From Haliotis asinina (Eukaryota; Mollusca; Gastropoda; Lepetellida; Haliotidae): a DNA stretch of 64,000 bases. The notes under the pieces are model-generated. The model was not told the origin of the DNA and did no database searches. It saw only the letters and a program-made list of their open reading frames with translations. Of this stretch, positions 10,950 to 21,400 are shown in pieces. How positions within the stretch are numbered: position 1 is the stretch's first letter; every line of letters starts with the position of its first letter. The stretch covers positions 12,220,501 through 12,284,500 of the forward strand of contig NC_090283.1 of NCBI RefSeq assembly GCF_037392515.1, read 5' to 3'. The position numbers and the translations under genes are program-made.

Positions 10950-11552
10950 TTTTATCACAGCAGTAGAGCGCTCGCCCAAATTGAAGCCACGCATATTCAT
11001 TCCGTGAGGCTATATATGTTACCGGCTATTTGCACGGGACTGTTGGCAACATTTTTAGGTGATTTAAGTCTATCCTGCCTTTAGCCTCCACTAGAGCGTG
11101 GATTATGTTTTGTGTCAAAGGTCAATATGTTTGTCGGTAGCGTGATGTGTAAACATGCGTTGTCTGCCGCCCTTTCGGAAGCCATGTTAGATTTTACGGA
11201 CGCTTCTTTTTATGTCCGTTCCATTTGATTTATAGTCGTAGATATATATATTGTTCATATAAATTTACATGAATCAGCATTTCGGGTGAAATCCATACGA
11301 AAATTCATAATTATAATAGAAATAGTGATATAATTCCAATTTTTGTAGCATGTATTTACGTATTTTGAATAACATTTTCTTAGTAAAGTGCTTATTGTTC
11401 TATTGTTGAGTCCCAGGAGGGGTTCGAACACTAAATCGGGGTGTGAGGTACCAAATTGCCAGCACACAAAGTCGCGATCAAACCTACTCAGCCACCATGT
11501 CTACTTTACTGAGAAACAGATAACATATTTTTGCTGACTGTTTGATCTTGCT
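10950..11552. other. Possible promoter region, otherwise empty
   Basis: 10925-11225 has relatively high GC for this window and two ccat-type motifs (ggcggccattttg and cggaagccatgttag) of the kind found at TATA-less starts. From 11230 onward it is AT-rich with no structure seen. No transcript boundary can be read directly. Confidence 0.3.
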
Positions 11553-11640
11553 GAATGGGCAGAGTGTATGAAGCCCATATCTGGTGTCCCCCATGATGAT
11601 ATTGCAGGTATATTGCTAAAAGTTAAACTCACTCACTAGT
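11553..11640 (+). mobile_element. Type-1 SINE, 3' fragment
   Basis: It contains agagtgtatgaagcccatat, ctggtgtcccccatgatgat and attgctaaaagttaaa, followed by ctcactcacta. The tRNA-like head is missing. Confidence 0.65.
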
Positions 11641-12674
11641 AACTCACTTTCTAAAGAGCATAGTTTGATGATTAACTGCACATTAAATATTTAGTGTGGA
11701 GAGAAAAGATCACAAAGGTCTACTTACTTTTACAAAGAAACATCTAGACCAGTAACAATATTTAATACATAGATTTTATATTAACAAAGTTAATAAAATA
11801 AATCTGTCATTAAGTGATAATATCTGCAAGCCTTGCTACAAAGTTTGTGTTTTGATCTAATAGCAAGCTAACTCACTACTGTAGGTGTGCAACCCAAATA
11901 CGAAAAGGTTTGCTGATGATGTGGCATGTCCAGCAGACATGATATTTCTGATAAAATCTTAAGACTTAATTCATTTCTTACACATGTGTACAAATAAATC
12001 TTTATATGATATTGTTTCAACTCTGCATAGAGTGTGTCCCAGCGACATGGAGTTCAGCACTATATAGGGGCAAGTGATGATACTTATTATCGTGGTCAGT
12101 AGCTAGATAGTGCTAGTAGAGTTATATAGTGAGATTGCCTTGTATAACACCTTTTGCTAACTTACTATCGGCATGAGACATTTTGATTATAGTTTCACTC
12201 TGTGTACATGATGTAAAGGTATGCACTGATTCTATTGGCTGATGTTCAGGTCTTAACTTATCAAAAATATGTGACGAAATTCTGATTTTCAAATCAGACA
12301 ATTTTAAGACATGAATTGTACTTTGGGAATGATCATTTAATATGATTTATTAGAATGATATGGTGATCATAGTAAAAGTTACATGTACCTTTTTGTGTCA
12401 CACAGTGTGTGTTTGTTGTTTGGGGTGGCGGAATGGAGGGGATGAACTGAAATAAGGTACCCGAAATGTTGGACTTCAGCATATTATCATGATTATGAAA
12501 CAGTCTTGAGGTAGTTCCATCAGCCCTGTTACTGGTACCCTATTTATTTTACAGCAACTGTTCTTAAATAATATGTCACTGCTTTAAGGGTTGTTGCTGT
12601 GACCTTGAGTTTTGCTTGTCCAAGATTTGATTTCCACCTGGTCTTTCAGATCCATGGAAAACAGGTCAGGGTTT
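11641..12674. other. No gene seen
   Basis: This is AT-rich unique sequence between SINE copies upstream of the zinc-finger gene. It may carry that gene's 5' UTR intron. No exon with a clear acceptor and donor was found. Confidence 0.5.
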
Positions 12675-12830
12675 GGGTAGCCAAATGGTTAAAGTTTTTC
12701 ACTTAGCACACCTGACACCTTGGTTTGATTCCCTTTATGGTGCAGTGTATTAAGGCCATTTCTGGTGATGCCTGCTGGCTGTTGCTAAAACTGAAAGTGG
12801 TGTAAGACCATGCTCACTTCATTGGGTTGG
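12675..12830 (+). mobile_element. Type-1 SINE copy, old
   Basis: gggtagccaaatggttaaag is the A-box region and ttggtttgattccctt the B box. These are followed by aaggccatttctggtgatgc, ttgctaaaactgaaagtgg and a lost tail. It is strongly diverged. Confidence 0.65.
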
Positions 12831-12937
12831 TGGCACCATCCATTTTACGGCCCATCTTTACTACATGCCAATGAATATTTGACAATGGCATTATTTTGAC
12901 AATGCTATATTACATCAGTAATTTTAAAAGTGGATGG

Positions 12938-13095
12938 TGGGGCACCCCAGTGGTTAAACCATTTGCTCATCATGCAGAAGACCCAGCCAGGTTCAGTTCC
13001 CCTCATGGGTACATTGTGTGAAGCCCGTTTCTCGTGTCCCCCACAGTGATGTTGCAAGAATATTGCAAAAAGTGGCACAAAACTAACTTACTCAG
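12938..13095 (+). mobile_element. Type-1 SINE copy just upstream of the zinc-finger exon
   Basis: ggggcaccccagtggttaaa (A box) and ccaggttcagttcccctcat (B box) are followed by acattgtgtgaagcccgttt, gatgttgcaagaatattgc and a caaaactaacttactcag tail. It ends about 80 bp before the splice acceptor of the zinc-finger coding exon, so it is intronic. Confidence 0.75.
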
Positions 13096-13200
13096 TTAGA
13101 TGTCATGTTTCACTTCATCTTTCTCTGTTATGACTGTTTTATCAGAATTGCCTCACTCAGTGTTGTATATGTTCCAGGCAGCTGTAAAAAGCTATCCAGC

Positions 13201-14907
13201 ATGAGCTTGGATGACAAAAGCACCCAAACAGCTGCAGCTGACTGGATCTTCTCTGAGGGGTCAGTCTGCAACTTCATCATCAAACGCCGACCCAAGACTT
13301 ATGGCAACAAGACTTTCATCCAGCCCAAACCCGCAACACCCAGTCCCATACGGGAACACAAGATCTTCAAGACCAAGAACCTTCGGCAGGAACAGGATAA
13401 GAAAAAAGATGAAAAAACCTTGCATTTGTCAGTGACTCTCAAGGATAATCCTCTTAAAAACTCTTTACCTAGCAATGACAGCCAGTTAATGAACCAGATT
13501 AGCTACAGTTCTGAGAAGACCAATGCATCATCCCAGGTTGACAGTGCTGAGCTCACTGCGAAGGTGGATCAGGGCACATCCACAGCCAAGCCCAAACCAA
13601 CCAGGCCCCACTGGTCAACTGAGCCAGGGTATCCGAAAATGCCTGTTCCTCTGGCTGGCAACCCAAACCCATTCACCCCAATCATCAAGAAGGTCAACCG
13701 AGTGGCTGACTTTGTAAGTGATAACACTAATGTGACATCAGCTGGGCCTCATCTGGTGACAGGACGTTCCAAAATACCAGGACAAGCTTCTGAAAGTGTT
13801 TCCCCACAGTCTGCTGCTACTGCTGATGCTTCTGATCCTCCTGAAGAACCTGCAGAGGTTCAGGATGAAGAACAAGATGATACTGAGGAGGAACAACCTC
13901 AGCCTGAAGGCAGTGCACCTAAACGGCGTGGACGACTAAGGAAAAAGAAGGGTGTGGGTGCCAAGAAAAAACACAAAGCGAAAAACGATGATTCTGATGA
14001 AGAAACTACAGAACAGACTCCTGGTCGAAAAATTTTGCCCAAAGTGCTGAAATGTAAAATTTGTTCAAGGAAGTTTTCCACGAAAAAGAATCTGAAAAAT
14101 CATTCCAATGTTCACCTTGATAAGAAACCCTTCAAATGTGATGCCTGTGGTGCTGAATTTACTTTGAAGCGAACATTGGTAATCCACACCAGACGCCACA
14201 CTGGCTACAAGCCATTCAAGTGTAACAGCTGTGAGAAGTCATTCACAAGGTCCACGGATCTCACCAAGCATGTGCGTATTCACACAGGAGAGAAACCATT
14301 TGAATGTGAAATATGTCACAAGAAGTTTACCTTAAACAGTCATTTGCGAGCTCACAATTTTATACACAATGGCAATAAGCCATACAAGTGTGAGCAGTGT
14401 GGTGAGACATTCATCTACCCTAGTCATCTGAGCAGGCATATGATAAGCCACACAGACAACCGCCCGTTTAAGTGCAAGCAATGTAGTAAGAGTTTCAACA
14501 GAATGGATTCCCTGAAGAAGCACATGTGGACTCATGAAACAGACCGACCACACACCTGTAAACATTGTAAAAACACCTTTACTCGCCCGGAATACCTGAA
14601 GTCGCACATGCGTGTACACACACGGGAACAGATGTGTCAGTGTTCTTATTGCAGCAAGGAGTTCACATGTGTAAGTAGCTTGAAGCGCCATCTGTTGTCA
14701 CACACAGAGGAGAAGGTGTATCAGTGTTCTGTGTGTTCGCAGGAGTTCACTCGTCTGTATGATTGGACCAAACACTCAATCATACACACTGGAGTCAAAC
14801 CGTTTGAATGCACTGTCTGTGGGAAGGGCTTCACAGTGAAGGGTGCTCTAACTATACACTACAGAGCTCATTTTAAACCAAGGAAAATCGATGAAGTTCG
14901 ACATTAG
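13201..14907 (+). CDS. C2H2 zinc-finger protein with ten fingers
   Basis: A 568-residue predicted nuclear DNA-binding protein. I start at the ATG of MSLDDKSTQT. It lies 25 bases after a clear acceptor (tatgttccag at 13176), while the longer upstream frame runs back through intron into a SINE tail. Residues 1-200 are Ser/Pro/Thr-rich and contain no recognised domain. Residues about 209-238 are highly acidic, followed by a basic AT-hook-like KRRGRLRKKK at 241-250. Ten consecutive C2H2 fingers span about residues 285-557, each C-x2-C-x12-H-x3-H with variable TGEKP-like linkers. Several fingers carry non-canonical linkers (LDKKPFK, NGNKPYK, TDNRPFK). There is no KRAB, BTB or SCAN-like domain in this exon. 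The whole coding region lies in one exon, with a 5' UTR intron implied. Function beyond sequence-specific nucleic-acid binding cannot be told. Confidence 0.93.
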   Translation: MSLDDKSTQTAAADWIFSEGSVCNFIIKRRPKTYGNKTFIQPKPATPSPIREHKIFKTKNLRQEQDKKKDEKTLHLSVTLKDNPLKNSLPSNDSQLMNQISYSSEKTNASSQVDSAELTAKVDQGTSTAKPKPTRPHWSTEPGYPKMPVPLAGNPNPFTPIIKKVNRVADFVSDNTNVTSAGPHLVTGRSKIPGQASESVSPQSAATADASDPPEEPAEVQDEEQDDTEEEQPQPEGSAPKRRGRLRKKKGVGAKKKHKAKNDDSDEETTEQTPGRKILPKVLKCKICSRKFSTKKNLKNHSNVHLDKKPFKCDACGAEFTLKRTLVIHTRRHTGYKPFKCNSCEKSFTRSTDLTKHVRIHTGEKPFECEICHKKFTLNSHLRAHNFIHNGNKPYKCEQCGETFIYPSHLSRHMISHTDNRPFKCKQCSKSFNRMDSLKKHMWTHETDRPHTCKHCKNTFTRPEYLKSHMRVHTREQMCQCSYCSKEFTCVSSLKRHLLSHTEEKVYQCSVCSQEFTRLYDWTKHSIIHTGVKPFECTVCGKGFTVKGALTIHYRAHFKPRKIDEVRH

Positions 14908-15310
14908 TCAATGTTGTGTGAGATGAAGTTAGTTGATGCCAATTTTAACCTGTTTAAGAATCTCAGTGCCTCAGTTCACATGTAAGTGATATAAGCATGG
15001 TAGGCGGCAAATATATTATTCTTTGTTCTGTGCAATTTCAGTATCTACTCTAGGTATCAGTAATCAGAAAACAACTGTACATTTTCATTATGGATCTAAT
15101 ATATTTATTTGCAGCATTAACTTTGGTGGCATATGGAATTAGGAAGCATGGAATATCACACCAGGATCAGTATGTGCAAACATTTTGCACTCTAGTCACA
15201 AGAGTTTAAATTTATTGTTGGTATTCAAATTCTGTTGAGAACACTGTTTATGGATATGCACTCAATGTTGTATATGTGTGATTCTATTGTTAATAAATGG
15301 GCCAGATTAT
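14908..15310 (+). other. Probable 3' UTR of the zinc-finger gene
   Basis: AT-rich sequence follows the TAG stop. A canonical poly(A) signal aataaa at 15292-15297 is the first good candidate, so cleavage is expected near 15310-15320. No other feature is seen. Confidence 0.55.
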
Positions 15311-15319
15311 AACTTGAGC

Positions 15320-15984
15320 ATGTTGTATATCAGTTGTATCAAAAAAGTGTTTGTTTCACTGACACTTGAATTAAGTCGGTGAAAAACTTTTTGAGCAGCT
15401 TTCTTTGTCAAAGATAAAGAGACCTGTTTACATCAAATATGACACACCACAGGAGCCCTGTTTGAAGTAAGGGATGATTTACATCAAAAGCCCTCTCACT
15501 CCTGTTAGTATTGGGAAGGGTGTCAAGTTTAAGTTTCTTGAATGGTTCAGATTTTCATCATTTTAATCATATTGTTTTGCTGTAACTGACAACCCAGTTT
15601 AGGATTTGAACTAACCCCAGGGTTGCACCTGACACCCTTATAGATGCTTTGAAGTGAAGGCCAGACCAGTTTTGTTTCTTGATTTGTGGATCCATTGGTC
15701 ATATTTTTTTGAAAAGCAAGAATAAAAAAAATCCTGCTAAAAAATACAATTATAATGATTTTATTGGGCAAAACTGTAAACTTACAAGAAAATTCTTTCT
15801 TGGTTTTGCCCCCCATAAACACTTCATAAATTCCCAAAAGTAGAATACTTTTATTATTTAGAAGGAATATTACTGTGTTGATTTTATTTATATTTTTTTC
15901 CTCATGTCTTTTGGCTTTCTGAGGACAGAAATCTGCAAAACAAGAAAACAATGTTTTCTGACATCAAAATCATTGGTTCACACA
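15320..15984. other. No gene seen
   Basis: This AT-rich intergenic DNA has an open frame on the minus strand at 15547-15951 that is low in complexity (Lys, Ile, Phe, Asn) and has no domain. Confidence 0.5.
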
Positions 15985-16250
15985 AACACCATACTCAGCA
16001 ATATTAATTCCTGCAATGTTGCAACAGTCTGTAAATAGTCAAGTCTGGACTAGACAATCCAATGATCATGCATCATGATCAACAGCATGAGTATTGATCT
16101 ACGATATGTGTCTGCCAAATCTGTTTGACAACCTGATCCCAACAGTTCCTCAAGCAGTTACATTGTGTGAAGCCCATTTCTGTTGTCCTCGATCCTGATA
16201 GTGCTTTAATATTACTAAAAGTGGCATAAAACGCAACTCACTCTTCACTT
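15985..16250. mobile_element. Type-2 SINE (minus) next to type-1 SINE 3' end (plus)
   Basis: 15985-16140 reads as a decayed type-2 SINE on the minus strand (actcagcaatatt, then tctggactagacaatccaat, gatcaacagcatgagtattg). 16150-16250 is the 3' half of a type-1 SINE on the plus strand (acattgtgtgaagcccattt, then aaaagtggcataaaacgcaa, ctcactc). Confidence 0.65.
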
Positions 16251-17299
16251 AATAGTCTAGCAACCTGTCGACATCTTTGACATGTACTGCTTGAGTTAGA
16301 CAAGGTTGTTTTTAGAGTCCCTTATTGTTTTCTGAATATAGCAATGAGCAGTATGAGTTAACCTTAGATACATTTGGTTATGGATTATAGTTATTACTTA
16401 ATTCTCGCCATGTTCGTTGGTGTAAACATCCAACCACTTTGGTCCAGAGGAACGAAAGAAGGTCTCTCCAATAGTTTAGGTGATTCATTGCCACAAGTCA
16501 CAGATACATATAAAACATTATGGGGCTATTTTCAGAAACATATCACATTTGGGACTATGCCTTGAAACAACTCCAGCAATTATGTATGGATATACTTATA
16601 ATTTCATATTGACAGACGTTATGATGGAAAGAAAACTACATAGATTTAGTAACTCAGTTTCAAATAGAGCTGATATTTTACAATAGTTACTATTATGTAC
16701 AAAGTAATTCTTGAAATGCTTATTTCTAAGACAGTAAATTTAGTGCATTGAAATTCGTCTCTCTCCGATTTGTGAGGGACATGAACGAAATCGTTTATTA
16801 GTGGAATCCTTCCCCAGCGATCTGTTTCAATCGGTAGGTTATGGTTGACGGTTGTAGATTTGATTAAAATACTTCAGTGCTTTGTTCTTAATTTATGTTC
16901 CAGGAAAGAAATATTAAATGAAATTTCATATATTCACAGCTAACAGCTTTAGAGGATGATAAGGGCTTGTTCAGCAATTGAAGCAATTGATCTGAAATTC
17001 TGAAAGTTTTTCAGCATTTTTGAACCAAGAAATGTAAACTGCATTTTAAGAGTGCCATATATTGGATGTACATTTATCAATATTATCTGATATGGTTTTA
17101 ATACAGTCGAACCACTTATAGCTATGGTTGTATTTCACTGACTTTGTTAGTGATATTTGATATAATGGTGTTAACACAAAATGATATTTTCCTGATGCTA
17201 TTCTTGACCAGAAATAAGGGGTTTCATCAATAAGGGGTGATCTGCCTGATTAACTATACAGCATATATGTTGTGGCAATGCATCTTAATGATATATCAA
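16251..17299. other. No gene seen; one isolated transposon-end motif
   Basis: The only hint of structure is acagtcgaaccacttatagc near 17104, which resembles one terminal inverted repeat of a Tigger/pogo-type transposon. I did not find a partner end. Short open frames at 16374-16686 are unsupported. Confidence 0.45.
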
Positions 17300-18325
17300 A
17301 TAAAATTAGTTTGAATCCTTTCAGTTGCTTTAAAGTTTTCGATCCCCATATTTCGCTTCCTTAGAGCAAAACAGGGCAGCTAGTACAATCAAATAAGTAA
17401 GCTTGACATCCTGACATCCTCTATAAAAATTTCTTAAACGCCTGTACACAAATGTATTGCTTGCCCGTGTAATATTAGATTATTTGGCATTTTAATAAGA
17501 ACGATAGTTACTGAAAACAGCAACAAGCTATTTATACTGGTTTACAAGCCCGATGCTATATTGGTCAGTCCTAGAATTTTATTGTCTGCCGGCCTCTTCT
17601 TACTGAAGATTACGATTTTGGTCTTTTGAGTATTTATGGAGAAATTGTTTTACAATAGTTGTAAAGCGAATTTTGTAACGAATTTTGTAATTCTGTTGGA
17701 TCATCTGATGGCATGACTGTACAGTATTACAGTAAAACAAGAAGTCGATCAAATATATACATGTACATATTATTGTCATAGAGTGTAAGTGTTGCACCAT
17801 CAACATTATTTCTAAGAAGCGAAATTTCTAAATCATTTATTTAAGTATAGTCTAAAAAGGACGGGGATAAATTTTCTCCTTGTCTTACACCATTTTTGCA
17901 GTGAAAATACTGAGAGTGTTGGAAATTGTGTTGGACACTAGATTTGATACCTTTGTACATCTGTTTGATCACATTGAATATATTACTATTGATATTGTAT
18001 TTAATGGTTTTCTTCTATACTAAAATCTATAAAGGCCCCAAATAGTTTACGCTTATTTTTTCGCAGTATATATGGAAGTATATATATGATCAATAGTGGA
18101 GACACCTTTCCTAAAGCCAGTTTGATTGTCTAGCTGTAACCTTCGTGTTTTCTACAAAATTGGTTCGTCTAGCGTTGATAATGGACGTATACAGTTTACT
18201 GATACAGCTTAAGAGCGTTATAGAACGGTAATTTAATGGGTGATCTTGGCCCCCTTTATTTTTCAAATATAGGTTTTGCCCACTGACACGTGAAAGTCCA
18301 GTGGTCGTGTCGGCCTTCAGCAACC
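17300..18325 (-). mobile_element. LINE fragment: reverse transcriptase region, decayed
   Basis: Read on the minus strand, it has the order of an RT domain. KNKGGQDHPLNYRSITLLSC at about 18110-18250 matches the family pattern (N-Y-R-P-I-T-L-L-S). Then, across several frames, come a K-P-L-N-T-I segment corresponding to the K-A-F-D-x-I motif and WCKTRREFIPVLF in place of the usual G-V-R-Q-G-x-x-L-S-P-L-L-F. Near 17790, VDGATLTLYD stands in place of a Y-A-D-D-x-x-L motif. The frame is broken many times, so it is a dead copy. No endonuclease part or clean 3' end was identified. The clade is uncertain (CR1/Rex-like pattern). The type-2 SINE at 18290 abuts its right edge. Confidence 0.65.
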
Positions 18326-18552
18326 CATGCTTGCCATAAAAGGCGAATCTGCTCTTCGTAAGAGGCGACTAACGGGATCGGGTGGTCAGGCTATCTGACT
18401 TGGTTGACACATGTCATCGGTTCCCAATTTCGCAGATCGTTGTTCATGCTGTTGATCATTGGATTGTCTGGTCCACACTCGATTATTTACAGACCGTCGC
18501 CATATAGCTGGAATATTGTTGAGTGCGGCGTAAAAATAAACTCACTCACTAT
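18290..18552 (+). mobile_element. Type-2 SINE copy
   Basis: It contains gtcggccttcagcaacccat, cgtaagaggcgactaacggg, gacacatgtcatcggttccc, tggattgtctggtccacact and atagctggaatattgttgag, followed by a short actcactcact tail. The first bases (cacgtgaaagtccagtgg) are diverged from the copy at 10219. Confidence 0.85.
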
Positions 18553-19240
18553 AATGCCCACTACAACCTATCAGGAAACACATCCAGCTGTAGGACAAAA
18601 TTTGAAAGGCTTCCATTCATGGGGACAAGTATACATTTTGAAGACTTAGGAATAATAATACGCATGGTCATTTTAAAGACTATCAATTGCTTTTAACATT
18701 TCTTCTTGTGTGATGATTGCGTTGATATCTTCGTCGAAGTCATTCACTGCTTCCTCATCGACTGCATCGTCAGCACCGTTGATAATTTTCCTTGAAATAA
18801 GCAAAAACATCTTATACATGGAGTTACACATACAGTAAATACATGAGACTCGATCAACGTAGATACCACCAGTAGACCTTCCAGTCTATATAACGGTGTT
18901 TCGATGATCGATCTGATGCACAGTTTCTTGAAAACATTCTGTTCTTACTTTTAAGAGCCGATATTGATCACCTTATGTAAGATTTTTTCATACGACTCTG
19001 TATTTCTATTTTAATGTTACTTTCATCCGTAGTCACAATGAATTAGTAACAATTAGTTGATGGCATTAACCCGACCGTAAGGTACATCGTGTTTAGATAT
19101 GACTGATCTTTAGTAATACAGATGATGTTATCAGTCATGTAATCATGCTAAATGTCTTGGAAATAGGCTTTTCTACCGAAGCCTCAAGTGTTGTTATTAA
19201 AGGAAAGTGTAGGTGAGGCGTCAGTTGTGCGTTAAAAATT
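18553..19240. other. No gene seen
   Basis: AT-rich DNA with no exon-like segment. A minus-strand donor-like cttac/ttacat context near 18800 has no coding frame that I could connect. Confidence 0.45.
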
Positions 19241-19244
19241 AACT

Positions 19245-19735
19245 GTAGAGGTAGTGGTGCTTGCTGATGAAAGGGCCGCAACTCTTGCCAGTCAGATCAG
19301 CATGCATGATGACAGTTCGGTTTTTCTGTTTGTTTACCTGAAATGAACTTTATTTACACTTCGGCATCGTTCTGCGGCATTTTACAGGTATATTAAACAT
19401 GAAATGGTCACATATACATATCGCTTGATTGCAAGAATGAGCCGTGCAAACATTTAACCAGTTAATAAATAATTTAACGCTGCATCCAGAAATATTCCAG
19501 CTCTATGGCGACGGTCTGCAAATAATCGATCCTGGACCGACAAGCCAGGGACAGTCAACGTCATGAGTATCGATCTACGCATTTTACAGGCTAATATAGT
19601 AAAATATATAAATTGTCCTATGTAGTCTTGATACGAGCATCCGACAAGCATCATGCACAAAATTAAGCACGAAAATACGTTTGACTTGAGTATTCATCGT
19701 TCTTTCCCTATTTCTCCGAGACAAGACTGGTGAAA
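19245..19735 (+). repeat. Unnamed interspersed repeat, interrupted by a SINE
   Basis: Left part (tgcttgctgatgaaagggcc, ccagtcagatcagcatg) and right part (cattttacaggctaatatag, then attcatcgttctttccctat, ttctccgag) are collinear with 26020-26215. In the copy at 26 kb these parts are contiguous. Here they are separated by about 260 bp that includes a minus-strand type-2 SINE piece (19468-19577: aaatattccagctctatggc, gacggtctgcaaataatcga, gagtatcgatctacgca). cattttacagg occurs at both sides of the extra DNA and may be the target-site duplication. Confidence 0.6.
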
Positions 19736-20990
19736 AAGACGAAGCAAAGAATAAATCAACACAGAGAAAATTAAAAAGATTAAACTCTTTCCATCAGTTT
19801 GAGGGTAATATTATTCAAACATTTAGAATATATTTATTTAAATAATTTAATAATCTTCATATATGTGAGCTCTTCTTTGACATTATTGATGGAGGTTTGG
19901 TCAGTGCTGAAGCTGTATCTCCTCCATCATGTCAGTGTTCGCTGAAGAAGCACGCGTCGATGTCATTTTCTTTTGAATATATGTTCTGTCATTATAGGTA
20001 CAAATATTAGCCCTGTTATCCGGTATTAAAGAATATTAATCATGCAGTAAGGCATCATGCAGATGATGGTTGAGCCTTATGTTATGGGTAATAAATGTAT
20101 ATATACCCACACTTTGTACTGACTTAGCATTCTACCGGTGAAGGAGCAAGAATTAGCTCTGAAACGTCGTGTAAAGAATAAAGAGAAGTTGCTATCCATA
20201 AAACGGGACATACATTCATGTTCGTTCAGCTTCTAAATGCCTTTCAAAAACTTCTGTATGAAATAGTGCTGATACCAGGTGTCGGCAAAAGGGTGAGCGC
20301 ATGAGTGACTGGGTGCATTTTCTTGATACGACTAATTCATTTAGAAAACAGCAATATTTTCTATCCAAGAATTATTCCCCAAACTGCACAATTCCCACCC
20401 ATAAAGACGAACAGGGGCACTTAAACACTCACATAATCGTAACAGAAATCACAAGTTGAATAACGAGCCTTTGGAACTATAATGTCATATATTCGAATCA
20501 GACTCCAGAGTTTGTTTACAGTACTGCTAGACACATATTAGATGATCCTGCGCACTAAACGCATTTGTGAATTGGGCGAGTGCACTTGGCTGCTACAGGC
20601 AGCTTGACGATTATGCACGTGCAATCATGCTAACCGTGACATGAAATCAACACCGCATATTCCTTCGAATGATAAGACTGCAATTTCAGGCATGAGATAC
20701 TGATATTCCACATTAACCTTTAGTTAAAACGAAGACAAATAGATGATTGGAGCATTGACAAGCATTTTAGATATTCAACAATTTTGTTAAAAAAAACCCA
20801 GGAAAATGTCATTTACTTCGTGAAATGGATCGGTGGTCCTAAACATATTTGCTCAGTATATTGTGTTGATTCAAATCGTTGGGATTGTACCTGATCCCAA
20901 ATCGAGTGTGCTATAACAATTCATGCGTGAAACGCACGGGGAAAATGAACTTCTCGATATTTATCAGACAACCTGTTTGTGTTTACCAGT
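19736..20990. other. No gene seen
   Basis: AT-rich unique DNA. No splice-flanked open frame, tRNA-like fold or tandem repeat was noticed. Confidence 0.5.
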
Positions 20991-20997
20991 AGTTGTG

Positions 20998-21062
20998 TGG
21001 GTGACGTCATAAAGTGTGACGTCACGAGTAGAGTTTTTAGAGGTCGGTGCGAAAAACAAAGA
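20998..21062 (+). promoter_or_regulatory. Two CRE-type sites upstream of an ATG
   Basis: Two copies of the CREB/ATF consensus tgacgtca lie about 17 bp apart (gtgacgtcataaag and tgtgacgtcacgag). About 40 bp later comes aacaaagATGGCGAAC, a good initiation context. The spacing resembles a TATA-less animal promoter. It is only a candidate, since no transcript can be seen. Confidence 0.4.
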
Positions 21063-21157
21063 TGGCGAACTACACAAACACTTTGCTCGCCTCCGATTCC
21101 CAGAACACGAGCGTGCCGTATGTCCAAAAATCCCCCAAACGTGCAATAGGTTTGTAG
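21063..21157 (+). CDS. Candidate small frame or first exon after the CRE pair
   Basis: ATGGCGAACTACAC opens a 31-codon frame (MANYTNTLLASDSQNTSVPY, ending SPKRAIGL, then TAG). A weak donor-like gtttgt overlaps its end, so it could be a first exon with an unusual donor, a short peptide, or chance. No domain is recognised. Support comes only from the start context and the CRE sites. Confidence 0.25.
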
Positions 21158-21400
21158 GGCGTCGATTCTACAAGGATTTCTTGTCACTACTTGGGAATAC
21201 AATTTCATAAAAACTGTTATGACATGCGCATCTAGTAAGAGTCATCCTAGAACGAGGAACTAGGTAGCTTTTCGATATCTATTAAAAACCTTAAGAAGAT
21301 AATTACTTTGGGCATAGAATTTGTACACTTCCGATAGAATTGCCCCCTGTACTACTCGAGAACACCATAACATGTACAATACCTGACGCCCGTGTATCTA

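Noticed and set aside
13105-13200. Extra 32 N-terminal codons on the zinc-finger frame
   Set aside because: The segment adjoins a SINE tail and is followed by a clear splice acceptor at 13176, so it is intronic.
14332-14691. Antisense open frame over the zinc-finger region
   Set aside because: It is the reverse of conserved finger codons; a shadow of the real gene.
17100-17240. Tigger-like transposon at 17.1 kb
   Set aside because: Only one end-like motif was found, with no inverted partner or flanking TA pair.
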